Source of the DNA: Adiantum capillus-veneris
Taxonomy: Eukaryota; Streptophyta; Polypodiopsida; Polypodiales; Pteridaceae
Direction of reading: 5' to 3'
DNA: 64,000 nt
NCBI GenBank assembly: GCA_014529385.2
Contig: CM043957.1
Coordinates: 89,862,881-89,926,880 of the forward strand
Numbering within the stretch: the first letter of the stretch is position 1; each line of letters starts with the position of its first letter. The translations under genes were made by a program, and so were the position numbers. Of the stretch, positions 10,436 to 21,802 are shown piece by piece. Below the pieces are notes generated by a model. That model saw only the letters and a list, made by a program, of their open reading frames with translations. It was not told where the DNA came from and ran no database searches.

Positions 10436-11170
10436 TTAGATTATCTCCTTGATTTGAGGAATGGCTCTAGCAGTAGTTCGAGGGTTTTTCTCTTTAGGAC
10501 ACTTATTTCTATAGTACCCCATTTGATTGCATCCATAGCACCTAACGTTTGGAAAGGTCTCCTCCAAGTTCACTATAGCTACTCCATGTCGTTGATATCC
10601 CTGGTTGAAAGTTGCCCTGTCTCTTCCCCTAAAGTTATTAAATCCATTATACTTCCTTGTAGAGTTGGTTCCTTCAGCTGCAAGAGGCTTAGCCCTAAGA
10701 AGGGCATCCTGGGTTGATGTAGGCCTCATGGCCTCGAGACGTGTACTCAAGGGTTTATTGAGGCCTTGACTGAAGCGAGCAATCTGCTGCTCTATTGTCA
10801 TCTGGGGAGCATAGCGTCGTAAGGACATAGATTTTGTGTAGTACTCCTCGAGAGAGAGCCCTAGCTGGCGTAGACCAAAGAATTTGTTTATCTTGATAGC
10901 CTGATGTGTAGGAGGGAGATAGCATCCTTTGATTGCCTGCTTCATTTTCTCCTAAGACGAACTACTCGTGGGATTATCTCTGCAGTGTTGCTTCCACCAA
11001 AGTTTGGCATCTCTGCTGAGACGGAACATACCCAACATTGTTTGGTTTTCTTGAGCAGTTCTTGCAACTTTAAAATAGTCGTCAATAGCATCTAACCATA
11101 CTTCGACATCTCGTTCTAAATTCGGTTCCTCTCCCTTGAAGGTAGGGAGTTGGACTTTCTTTGACAACAA
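10436..11170 (-). pseudogene. Ty3/gypsy gag fragment
   Basis: Two minus-strand frames (11170-10952 and 10945-10436) separated by a frameshift or stop near 10950. The first holds the start of the retrotransposon gag domain (LPTFKGEEPNLERDVEVWLD, DAKLWWKQ). The second continues it (LSLEEYYTKSMSLRRYAPQ) and ends with a CCHC-type zinc knuckle in which the His is replaced by Tyr (C-x2-C-x4-Y-x4-C). This is capsid/nucleocapsid coding sequence of a chromovirus-like gypsy. It lies inside the long-LTR element in antisense and is presumably a later insertion, but no LTR of its own is seen. Confidence 0.75.
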
Positions 11171-11399
11171 TTTTTTCTCTTGAGTAACATTTCAAAGGCT
11201 ATTATATGAGTATTACCTTGGGATTGAATTAGTGAAATTTAGTACTAGATGAAAATCTCTCTTACTTATGCTTTAAACTTATCTCATACTCAAAAATTTT
11301 GCACATAGGATGAAGACAATTGCCAAACCATGAACAAAACTGCTTATAGGCATGAGAACCATAGTATGTACAAGAGTTAATTAATCCATAAAGATGACA

Positions 11400-12020
11400 T
11401 GCACAGAAAATTAGTTTAGCTAGTTAATTAGGCTAAACTTGTCTATTTTTAAGCATAAATTAAAGAGGAAAATTAGCTAAATCACTTAGATAATTATACA
11501 GTGATTGTCAAAGCTAGAAATCATTGTTAGGAAGTTAGGAAAATTAGGCCATGCACAAAAATTAGTCTAGCTAATTGATTAGGCAAGGGAGAAATCAGCT
11601 AAATCACTTAGACAATTATACAATAATTATTATAGCTAGAAATCATTGTTAGAAAATTGACATAATTAGGTCATGAGTAGAGAATTAGTTTAGCTAATTA
11701 ATTAGGCTAAAATTGTCTGTTTTTAAGCATAATGAAAATGAGAAATTAGCTAAATCATTTAGATAATTATACCATAATTATCATAGCTAGAAATCATTGT
11801 TAGCAAACCAAGATAATTAGGGCATGACCAAAAAATTAGTTTAGCTAATTAATTAGGCTAAAATTGTTTGTTTTTAAACATAAATTAAAAAGGGAAATTA
11901 GTTAAATAATTAAAATAATGATATAGTAATTATAAAAGTTACAAATCACTACTATAAATCGAGGTAATTAGGCCATAAACAAAAAATTAGTTTAGCTATT
12001 TAACTATGCTAAAATTATTT
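11400..12020 (+). repeat. AT-rich tandem array, second copy
   Basis: Units with the same block order as 6780-8150. The GCTAATTAATTAGG-like phrase recurs at 11419, 11570, 11693, 11844 and 11995. One unit (11570-11693) is about 28 bp short. Confidence 0.8.
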
Positions 12021-12786
12021 GTTTTTAAGCATAATTTTAGAAGGAAAATTCTTATCTACATCAAATTATACTAATTTTATCTAAAAATTAAACAAGGAAA
12101 TTAGTAAATCATGTTAGATAATTAGGTGCTATTTGTTAGAGTTAGTTTACATGATAAAGAAGCCTTGATAATTATCTTAAGGCTAGAAAATTAATCTAGC
12201 TATTTACCTAAGTCAAATTTGACTAATTCTAGCTAAAAATTAAAGATGGAAATTAGATAATTAAGTTTGAAAACTAAAAGATAATTACCAAAGACCACAA
12301 ATATTATCATCTACTTGTGATAATTATATCATAGTTAATTAGTCGGTTTTAAAAATTATAATTGATCAAAAGTCCTATTTTTAGAAAAAGATTGATTAAA
12401 ATAAATAGATTCTGCAGTCAAAAGTTTCTAAGAAAATTACAGTAAGTGTAAACCAATGATATATAGTTGATAAAATGAAATTTTTAAGAGAAAGTAAATA
12501 GAATATATATTAAGCTCAAAATAAGCAGATTCCAAGCTTAAAATTCGATGGGGAAATTAAGAAAAAGGATATAGAAAATTATAGGAAAATTAAGAGAGCT
12601 TAGAAAACCCTTAGGAAAGTTGTCTAAAAAGTTATCATACCTATATAAGCAAATAAGAAATTACTAGGTCAAGAATTTACCAATTAAAACTACAAATTTA
12701 ACATAAATTGGGTTAAAATTGTATACAAAGGTTAAGTCTAGCTTTGATAATTTACCTAATGATTCGATGTCCTTTTTTATAAGAAG

Positions 12787-12955
12787 TTATGGCACGTAAA
12801 AGGACTTGAGTAAATCCTACATCTAATAATGAGGGTAGAGTTCCAAAAAGAACTAGAGCGTCACATGACGACGAAGCCGGGCCTAGTAGTAGGCCTACTC
12901 ATGAGAGTGTACAGGCCTCGGTACTACAACAAATGTAAGATCAGTCCCCGGTGAG
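12787..12955 (+). pseudogene. possible gag start exon in the long LTR
   Basis: An ATG at about 12790 opens a short basic, Ser/Pro-rich reading (MARKRT, then a TGA, then VNPTSNNEGRVPKRTRAS) followed by a donor-like GTAAG and then GTGAGT. Many Tat/Athila gag proteins start with a similar basic Met-Ala-Arg segment, but the match is too short to be firm. It falls in the block missing from the left LTR. Confidence 0.2.
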
Positions 12956-13811
12956 TCTTTGTTATAATTTATGTTTTGATAAGTTCAAGTTTTTCTTTGA
13001 GTATTAACATTGCATACAAGAGGGAGTAAGGAAATTAGGAGAAATAAAACTGGCTCAAAACGGAAGACCTCTTCCAAGAAACCAATGTGCATTGTTTATA
13101 AGTAGGAAAGAATTGTTTGGGTTGAGGCTGGTTGAATCACGAAAGATATGATTGACCATCCTTAAGAAAGCTTGTCTCAAGACACCTCCGACTCCTTGAT
13201 ATAAATTGATGATAATAATGGCTTTCCAGCCACGGATAAGTCAGTTACCCCCCTGAACGATGAGTTTCTACTGCATGTCAGGTCTTGATGTTTCTACATG
13301 AGTTAGGATACAGTTCTTATCCTAGGGGACCCGCCTGGTTGTATGGACAATTGGTTTGGTGTATGGGCACCCCAAACCTTGGGTGGGGATTTATCCACCC
13401 CGGATTGTGAACAAGGAATGGGTGCCGTTTTTTCACCCTTGGGTGGTCTTGAGACAAGAAGAGTACTGGTCATGGTTATTATGTACAATGTTTTGATTGA
13501 CAGTACCGTGTCTTAAGTTTAAAGATGTATGTTTGCTAAAAGAATGATTTTCAATGTTTGTCTTTAATACTTGATTAAAGGAATTACTGTGACAAAAAGT
13601 TAAAAGAAACCATTATTTTAAATGTTAAAACAATGTGATAGTAACTAGAAAACAAAATAATCATGTGTGTGTGGGGTGGTAAGTGGGGATTGACTAAGGT
13701 TGTCAATCACGGACAGGTGGACCTGATTGGTAATGTAACTATCCATTCCTACGCACTAAAACATTCTGAAAACTTCTTCACTTGGAAGAGGAGTCCACGA
13801 TCGGCTGTGCC

Positions 13812-14618
13812 TGTTGGGGTGTAGGCCATGTGGCCGTGTGAAACCACCCTTGTACACTTAATTTCACCTAATCAATATAGAGAGAAAAAGAGAGAGTGTT
13901 GACTCTTCTCTTTTCTTCTCCACTAACCCAAACAGAGACTGTTTTTGTATCATCCCCTTCCCCGTTCTCTTCTTCCTCTCTTGCACACTCCGTACTTGTG
14001 CACTACAATTGGTATCAGAGCTCAGGATCTCGTCGACATCCCCAGCTACGCCCCGCCTGTGCAGCAAACCCAAACAAGAAGGGACTCTTGAGAGATTGGC
14101 AAGCTCTACAAGAAATCGACAAGGATGCAATTGAGCTTGAAGCACGGCAATCGGATTTGCAAGGAGTTTTTTGGACATGCAACCATCAAGCAGGTATTCA
14201 AGCTTTTGCAATGTGCAGTAGGATCAAGACATCTGCAGCAAATCAAGCATAATCAAGGCTTGTAGGGCGAGTTGAAGCACAAAATCGAGGCAAAGGAAAT
14301 CGATTTAGCAAAGCCGAGCACACACCCAATCACTAGCTAGGTTGGATACAAGGGAATTGTGTGCAATCGGGCAGCATCGAATTAAAGACTTGGGGGGGAT
14401 TGCAGCCTGTGAGCAGTCCGAGCATGGTCTCACACACACACACTGTGTGTATAAGCAATAAGAGGTGCAACCCAAGCTACATCAGTAGATCGACACCGAG
14501 TAGAGGGGATGGACCTGGTTTGTGTGTGAGCACACAGACACTCACACACCACTTGTGTACACAGTAATAGGCCTTCGAGACTGCAATCAAAAAGAACACG
14601 CACACAACAATCAGGCTA
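13812..14618 (+). mobile_element. copia-type 5' LTR and leader fragment
   Basis: The LTR spans 13812-14007, from TGTTGGGGTGTAGG to CACTACA, and is followed at once by an initiator-Met primer site. About 600 bp of leader-like sequence follows. Comparison with 9050-9080 in the sister LTR shows that this block is an insertion: the host repeat resumes at about 14619 (TTGGTTGAGGATA). There is no 3' LTR and no coding domain, so this is a truncated element. The LTR start resembles Copia-B (28562-28753 reverse complement) only in its first bases. Confidence 0.7.
14010..14023 (+). other. primer binding site, tRNA-iMet type
   Basis: TGGTATCAGAGCTC begins three bases after the LTR end. It is complementary to the 3' end of plant initiator Met tRNA, the usual copia primer. 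Confidence 0.85.
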
Positions 14619-14920
14619 TGGGCAAGCGTTGGTTGAGGATACCTTAGCCCAAATTGTGGAAGTCATAGGGCTGAAATAATTTTGTACTTTTAAAATGATG
14701 TCCCGTTTTCGTTGTGAGATAGGACTAGGTCTTCTTCTAGGGCTATAGACCTAAGCCATTGTCAATGGTAAAGGTCTATTCCTCGAATTTTTCTTGTTTA
14801 GAGACTCTGATTTTTATTAGGCCTAGAGACCTGTCAAGGACCCCATCCCAATTTTGATATTGGTGGGTAGGGGACCTCACATTGTGAATGTTTGAAATAC
14901 ATGTGTTTGATCGTATGCAG

Positions 14921-15724
14921 GATCTTGGATTTTCTACATTCAGCCAATGTTGATGGCGAAAAGAGCAATGAAGTGGCCTCTCTTTTGTTTGCAGATTTTC
15001 CAACAAATTTTGAAGTTGAAAATTTTTCAAAGAATTAGGTATGCATTCTTCAAAACCTCAATGGGTACCTCTAGTCTATGACAGTTTTGAAACTCTAAAT
15101 AAATTAACAATGCATAATATGCAGGTCCCTCCATGGAATCAATTCTCTCAAAAATTGAGCAAGAAAGTAGCCATGATAGCTTCTAAGTATGTGGCAGACA
15201 GTGGGTGGTACATCACCTTAAGCTCCACTAATCACTTTGGCATTGTGTGTGGCCATGCCATTGAGATGGAATTCGAAATGATGCACACCATCCTTATTTT
15301 GATCCCCGATGGTTATGTGCAAAAGACCATTGAGATTGAGAGAATAAGTAAAGTTATTTGCTGATTGAAAAAGCATACTCGTAGTTTTCCTCAATTAGAT
15401 CACATTCTAATTGTAATTTGTAGGTGGAAACACTATTGCTAGGATTGTTTTATCATAAGGGTACAAGATGGAGATGTCCTATCTACAATCAACGAGATGG
15501 AGAGAGCGTGGACAACAATTCTTTCGATGCCAAGTCTGAAATATTGGTGGAGCATTTTGATGGAGAGTACATTGGAGGACGTGCTCTTAGAGGTGCCATC
15601 GAGCGTAGCCTTGACTTCTTTTGGTAAGAAGATATGCTTCCTACTATGTCTTATTAGACTATGTTACGTAAAGTAAAAAAGCACATGTTTTATTTCATTT
15701 TTCAGCTGGCTCGCGCGGACATTT
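14921..15724 (+). pseudogene. unrecognised spliced host gene, 3' part (exons E-H)
   Basis: Continuation of 5311-6027. Exon E 14921-15038 (ILDFLHSANVDGEKSNEVAS...), F 15125-15347 (PWNQFSQKLSKKVAMIAS, YITLSSTNHFGIVCGHAIE), G 15424-15623 (GTRWRCPIYNQRDGES, EYIGGRALRGAIERSLDFF), H from 15706. Introns are 86, 76 and 82 bp with GT/AG ends. Exon D ends TG and exon E begins G, which completes a Trp codon across the retrotransposon. The last codon of exon E reads TAG, and the F-G phase is off by one, so the copy is probably dead. Exon H runs into gypsy sequence between 15715 and 15738. No domain recognised; composition suggests a soluble protein. Confidence 0.6.
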
Positions 15725-17935
15725 ACAGATTCATTGGAGTGTGATGATATCATCATCTACTCCAAGTCCTTGGAGGAACACAAGCAACATCTCCAGTTGA
15801 TTTTTCGAGCATTGAGGGGGAACAAGCTTTTATCAATCAAAAGAAAAGTAATTTTTTTCTTCAAGAGATTCAATACTTAGGTCATATTATCTCTCAAGAT
15901 GGTATCTGTATGGATCCATCGAAGTTGAGGTAATAAAAGCATGGCCTAATCCAAGGAATCTACATGAGTTAAGAAGCTTTATTGGTATGTGTGCATACTA
16001 TAGACGCTTCATAGCAAAATTCTCTCAAATAGCAGGATCATTACATGACTTAACAAAGAAGAATGTTAAGTATTCATAGACTGCTAAGGAGCAAAATGCT
16101 TTTGACAAGCTCAAAGAGAATCTTACCTCTCCCAACCAGTCCTTATGCTTCCAGATCTCTCAAATCCATTTGAGGTCCAATGTGATGCTTGTGGTGATTG
16201 CCTTGGAGCAGTCTTGCTTCAAGAAGGGCATGCCATAGTATAGGAGAGCCCTAGCCATATGGAAGCACTATCTATTGGGGACTCCATTTATTTTACAAAC
16301 ATACCACCAAAGTATCAAGTACTTCATGAGACGAAAACCAAGCTTTCTGACAAACAAATGAGTTGAAAAAACTTTCTTTCGCAAATTTATTTTCATATTG
16401 CTCACGTTGTTGGTAAGCACAACAAGTGGCCGATGCATGTTCAAGACGACCAAGAATCAACATGGTGTCTATAGCAACTCACAATGATCTATCTTCTATG
16501 ACAGATAAGTATGCTAGTGACCCTGACTTTAAAGACATAATGTCAACCCTTGCATTGGAGAAGAAATAAGAACCATTAACCTTGCAGGATGGTTATCTTC
16601 TCCATGGCACTAGGCTACGTGTTACCCACTCCCTTTGTGAGAAAGTCATGTATGAATCCCATGCTCCTCCCTATGTGGGGCATAGAGGCATTCAACCTAC
16701 TCTTTGAGGAGTAGAGACGTACTTTTATTGGCCTACCATGAAAGTGGACATACAAGAGTATGTTTCAAAATGTGCGGTATACTAAGTATGATAGAGGGAA
16801 GTAACCTAGATTACTCTTTCCATTGCCAATTCCTAATTCACCATGGGAGAGTATATCCATGGATTTTATCTTTGGATTACCCAAGTCTATCCACGGGAAT
16901 ATGGACAATAGTCTACAGGTTTAGCAAGCAAGCACACTTTATTCATGTCAAAAAGACTATTAAGGCACACCAAATGTGAACTCTCTTCATATCTTAGATT
17001 TTCAAACACCATGGATTGCCAGCATCTGTCGTGTCAGATAGAGATCCTAGAATGACCAATAATTTCTAGAAAGGTCTCTTTGAAAACCTAGGTACAAGAT
17101 TGAATTTCTCTTCGGCCTATCGCCCACAAACGGATGGCCAAAGTGGGATAGCCAATCTTACAATACTCAATCTACTAAAGACTTTTGTTACAAAAGTAGA
17201 TCAAGACTCACAATGGAAAAAGTACTTACCCCTTGTAGAGTATGCATACAATAATAATGTCCATACTTCTACGAGAAAAGCACCCTTTGAAATCATAGAG
17301 GGAAGACCTAAAAGTCCCTTGCTACTTAAAGTACATGGGAAGATCTTTGTTGCCGATGATTATATCTGTGACCTACAGGAATCTTTCCAAAATATTAAGG
17401 AGGCTATAGCTATCTCTCAACAAAGGCAAAAAGCTACTGTTGACAAGCATAGAAGAGCCTTAACATTTAAGAAAATGATTGGGTCTTACTTAAGTTTCCC
17501 AAGGCTCGATTGAGGCAAATGACGGGAAAAAATCCTACGGGCCAATCAAAAGTATTGTGCTAAATGAGCAAAAAAGATACTATGGTCCTTTCAAATCTTG
17601 AAGCCAATCAATGAAATGGCTTATCAACTCAAGCTACCCAACCATTGGCTCATACACAATGCTTTTCATGTGAGCCTACTTAAGCCCTACAAAGGAGAGC
17701 CACCAAGTTAACCAATTATTGAAGACCCTCCCAAAATCAAAGACCAAGAAGAGGTGCTACAACCCAAAGCTATACTTCAGCATGAAGACACGGTACTACG
17801 ACATGGTAAGATTATCCAACGGTATCTTATTAAGTTCAAAAATTATCCTTTTGAAGATGCTAGATGGATGCAAGGAATACATCTTAAGGATAATACGAAC
17901 CTTGTCAATGCTTACAATGCTACATTAGAGTAAGA
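15725..17935 (+). pseudogene. Gypsy-B pol fragment: RT end to chromo-like tail
   Basis: Starts mid-RT at the catalytic DDIIIYSKSLEEHKQHLQ block, then RNase H (VQCDACGDCLGAVLLQEGHA) and integrase. The zinc region is damaged. The core includes the VSDRDPRMTN Asp block, SSAYRPQTDGQSGIANL (the catalytic Glu replaced by Gly), and an open stretch at 17100-17513. The C-terminus contains YYGPFQILKPINEMAYQLKLP and a chromo-like tail (YLIKF-NYPFEDARWM). Many stops and frameshifts are present. It is the same family as 21803-23486 (minus) and 28754-30022 (plus). Its left edge cuts host exon H; its right side passes into the family LTR. Confidence 0.85.
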
Positions 17936-18019
17936 AAATGTACATGTTTCTTTTTAATGACCAATGTTTTTGTCTTATAAGACTAATTTTCTTTTTATTG
18001 TGCACAAATTTAAGTAGTA

Positions 18020-19083
18020 TGCATGCTTAGCATCATGTTTGTGATGAAAAGAACCAATAAGAATTAATCTCTCTAGAAGACTATTGGACAGTCTCCCAAG
18101 GGGTCCAATGAGCATTCAACAGCCCAATGGCTTGCCTGATTCCTACTGGCCAGGAGACAAAGGGGTCCAATGAGAGCTTAGTTGCATTTATTAAATACCT
18201 AAAGCTCTCACAAAAGGGGAAAGGGGGACACATGTCAGAAGGCTATCACTTATACTGCTTAATTTCCATTGGCTAGGCCTTGGGAGGTCCAATAGGGTAT
18301 GAGCAATTAGCAAGGGGGGTCGACCAAGAGAGAGGGGGGGGTGATTTTTCAAAGTCATTATTGCATTACACACTCACAAATTCTATGTGTGAAGCAAGAA
18401 GACTCTCTCTCTTTTTCTCAAGCTTTAATGAAAACTTACCACCTACTCCAAGCCTGTGAGAAGGGAGGCCTACACCAACAACTCTTGGCTTTGTGATGCA
18501 AATCCAACCAAGAGCCAAGCTTCAATGCATGCTCATCTCCTCTACCATGCTAATTACTAAGCTAAGCTATGCTAGTATGAGTGATTGTGTGAGGAGATGT
18601 ATATCTTTCTCGTAAGAATACTCCTTCTTCCTCTCAATCTACTCTCATACCCCGCTAGCTCTCACCATCTTTGAAGGTGTGTGAGGTCTTGGGTCTGAGA
18701 CCGTGAGGGAATTGATGTTGTGTTTGACAAGTGTTTTGCTTAGTGTGTGAAGTTTCCATCTTCATTGCACTAGCTAGTATTGAAGGAACACAAAGAATTG
18801 TATTGTAAAATGTCTCTCTTGATGGGAGAAACCATAATACAAAGCCTTTTGGAGGGGGGACCGGTTCCATGCAAATCGGTTCCTCAATTGTTGTCAATTG
18901 CTTAATTTCTCTCTCTTTTGAAGTATTGTTCATGCTATCTAACTAGGTGTTATACTTTTTATTGCTCTCTCCATCCAAGCACTCTTGTTATTCTCATTAG
19001 GGAGATCCTCTAATGAAATGCTCACTATGTTCATGCTATTTTCCGCTACACACAAGTTACTAGACCATTAAATGTTACACATC
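18020..19083 (+). repeat. Gypsy-B 3' LTR (approximate start)
   Basis: Follows the pol stop near 17930 after a short spacer. The 3' half (18600-19083) matches 9952-10422; the earlier part shares CAAATCCAACCAAGA-type blocks and overall order with 31000-31480. It ends ACCATTAAATGTTACA. The true 5' edge was not found because the copies are diverged. Confidence 0.6.
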
Positions 19084-21291
19084 AAGTTCCGTTTAGTATC
19101 AAGTGTTCTTAGCCCTAAGGTTGTTTTGGCCCAGTTTTGTCCCCAAATGGAATTATAGTCTCTTGGGCCTTCACAAAAGTGTTAACATATCACCCAAACA
19201 TGATGTGCAAGTGAAAAAAGTTAAATTTCAAGGCGGAGAAAAAAAGCACCGACAGAATCTGCACTTTTTTGGGATTTTGATGGCATTCACGTCCTATACA
19301 TGCTAATGCAATTACTTTTGGCCAACAAAGCTCACTTTAGCATGCATCTATCACTGGGGAGATAATAAGCCCATTTTTAGCCAAACTTTGGAAAAAAATT
19401 GAAAATTGATTTTTGACTTACTTGTAGGTTGCTATAGACTTTCTAAGATCAATGATGCCCAGCAATGCTATTTTTGCAGCTTTGAACTCACTTTATGAGT
19501 CCCATACATGAATATGAAATTCTTTTGAGATAGATCGAAAACCTTTCTCGATTCCTACTTATCCCAGTCCTAGTCACATCAGCAAAAGATAGTGGATAGT
19601 GTCCACCAGCCCTTATTTTTTCTTGTTTTTCTCTTGAATAGTGCATCAATCCTCAAATTTTGACATAGGCTAAGCTATCAACCACTCAAAAAATACTTAA
19701 TCTAAGCCTAAAGTTTCTCAATGAGTATGCTACTCTCAAAACACCTCTACACAGTCAAAGTAGACACACCTCAACCGTGCTATTTCTAAAAGTTTGTTTT
19801 TGTACTTCAGATGAACCTAAAGGAAGTTTTTAGACAAAACTACTCAGCACTAAGTTTTTTCCTTGTTTAGGCCACCTCGGCCCTATCAACGGTGCCAAAA
19901 TGTGGGGCTCCCGAATGCCAAGCCTCGCTATCTTATTGTAGTGAAAGTGAAAACCACGAACATAAATGTCGTACTATGGGACGGAGTCAACTCGACTAGT
20001 GCATGGAGGGTACAAGAGGTTGTTAGTCTCTTGGAAAACACACTCAATCCCTATCTACTCAAAGATACACTCAACTGCATGTCAGGCAATAATTGCCAAC
20101 TACGACACCGCAAGCAAACCTCAATAGTTCACCAAGCAAATGAAGTCCAAAAGAGACAAAACTTATAGGATGGATAGGTAGCAGCTAAAGACACATGCCC
20201 ATACCCTCAAATCCCCCTTTTGACCACTTACCAAAATCGTGCTTATTATTCATACGTCAGATTTGACCTAACCAATTTTAGCCTTGAATACCCTAGAGCT
20301 TAGCAATGATGCCCCCCCTCCAATGCATAAAATGCAATTTTGTTATGTAAATCCTAAGTTATGAGTAGATTAAGGAGAAGGTTAGCTACAAAAACACAAT
20401 TTTATGCACACATACAAAAAAGCACAATGTTGTGAAGATATTTCACTTGTGAATACGATCAAGAAGACGACACTTCAATCAGACACTTCAAGAGGGAGTT
20501 ATGAGCTTCAAAAGATCACAAAAGAGTACACAATGCTCTGTAGAACAATCGTAACACTTATTATCCTTTAGGTTTTACAAAATTGGCTTTTATACCTTAG
20601 CCAAAGGTTTTGGTTTAAAAAATGAGAACTCTCTAACTCTTTTGCAGCCTAAGATTTCACCGATACAATCTAGAAGCATTTAGCCCCACTCTATCTAGCT
20701 CATAATCACATAAATGTTTACAAATTAAGTCCAAAAATCAAAGAATTACAAGAGATTAAGGATATAGATGTCAAGATTAATTTTAAAAAGTGAGAGATTA
20801 CATCATAGGCAATATATATAGACTCTGAGGTTAGCAATGTGCTAATAGAGCCTCCATATCCTACTTCAATCAATGCAAACATATCGCTAGAGGAGCTATT
20901 TGGAAGCTTTCTATCCTATCCATCTATTCATAGATTGTTTGTTTGCTAGTGTGATGCACATTTGACCTGACACAAATTTGGTCATTGTCTTCCTAGTGTC
21001 ACTTTTTGCTCCTCATCTTGATGGCCAACCATTCCATGGTTTTGTGGATTGGGTAGCCATCCTATGGCCCTATGTAGGGGGCAAGGCATACTTCTCACAA
21101 GAGTAGTGTGTATTCCAGTAGGGCATCCCTAGTTAACTACCGTAGTCCACAACAATAGCTAGCCAAGTGGGGGGCCCTCCTCTAGCATTTCTGGTGGGTA
21201 GTAGATCTGTGTTTAGGTGGTGGTTGTGTGGAAATTTCTTGCGTAGGTTCTCGGTAATATTTTCCTCAGTTGGAGTGATAGGCATTAGGTT
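19084..21291 (+). other. unassigned repeat-derived DNA
   Basis: No gene recognised. The only structural hint is a candidate primer site at 19886-19900. A plus-strand frame at 19863-20168 has no recognisable domain and overlaps that site. The rest is AT-rich with short frames only. Confidence 0.4.
19886..19900 (-). other. candidate tRNA-Asp-type primer site
   Basis: On the minus strand it reads TTTTGGCACCGTTGA, one substitution from the TGGCGCCGTTG primer site typical of Athila/Tat elements. The adjoining plus-strand sequence starts TGTGGGG at 19901, so its complement ends CCCCACA, as an LTR end should. The matching second LTR was not found, so this may be chance. Confidence 0.3.
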
Positions 21292-21480
21292 TTTCCCTAC
21301 CAAACTTCCCCTTAGGGCATTCCATTCAAATTGTAGAGGCATTGCACTACCTTGGCGTAGGTCTGGAGAGCAAATATTGCACTAGGTGTTTCCCTACCAA
21401 ATTTCCCCTTGGGACATTCCATTCAAATGTAGAGACATTGCACTACCCTTGTGTAGGCCTAAGAGAGCAGATTTCTCCAT
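21292..21480 (+). repeat. 97-bp tandem duplication
   Basis: Two diverged copies starting TTTCCCTACCAAA at 21292 and 21389, each with CATTCCATTCAAA, GAGGCATTGCACTACC-like and GTAGG(T/C)C blocks. Noncoding. Confidence 0.8.
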
Positions 21481-21802
21481 TCCCTTAGGATGGTCATCGA
21501 TGCTATTTGGTTGTTGTTGTTTGAGCTTGTTGGTGTCATTGAAGGGGCAATGCTACCTAAATATATCTTTAGGGACAAATTTATGAATGGGTTCATTTTT
21601 ATGAAAGAAAATGAAATTCTAAAAAACAAATACCAACATCATTTGTTTAGGCATTGGCTACCTAACAAAAAGAAATTAGAACCTTCAATTTCACATCTAT
21701 CATTTAAACTATTAACATGGAAAAGGGATTCACTCAATAGAACACGAGAGTGGATGATCTTAGGGATTTTGTTTTTTATATTGGATGAATGGGAATTTCT
21801 TA

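Larger units (their letters stand above)
6076..14881 (+). mobile_element. long-LTR retrotransposon, decayed, TSD TTGTG
   Basis: The left end starts TGTAAGGTC and the right end finishes GGGGACCTCACA, which are near inverted complements as expected for LTR termini. The 5-bp target duplication TTGTG stands at 6071-6075 and 14882-14886. The left LTR is about 3.26 kb; the right one is truncated at its own 5' side. Between them lie only about 600 bp of its own interior plus foreign pieces: a Gypsy-B LTR (9952-10422) and a minus-strand gag (10436-11170). A further copia-type LTR sits inside the right LTR (13812-14007). No pol gene of its own was recognised, so the superfamily is unknown. It inserted into a host-gene intron. 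Confidence 0.75.
11395..14881 (+). repeat. right LTR of long-LTR element, 5'-truncated
   Basis: It starts inside the AT-rich array, so the TATA-bearing first part is missing. It continues through sequence matching 8402-9339 (as 13155-13811 and about 14619-14881) and ends GGGGACCTCACA followed by the TTGTG target duplication. It has about 850 bp (12290-13150) absent from the left LTR and is interrupted by a copia-type LTR plus leader at 13812-14618. Confidence 0.65.

Noticed and set aside
14010-14023. tRNA-like match
   Set aside because: It is only the short primer-site complement next to an LTR; no cloverleaf surrounds it. No tRNA or rRNA gene was found anywhere.
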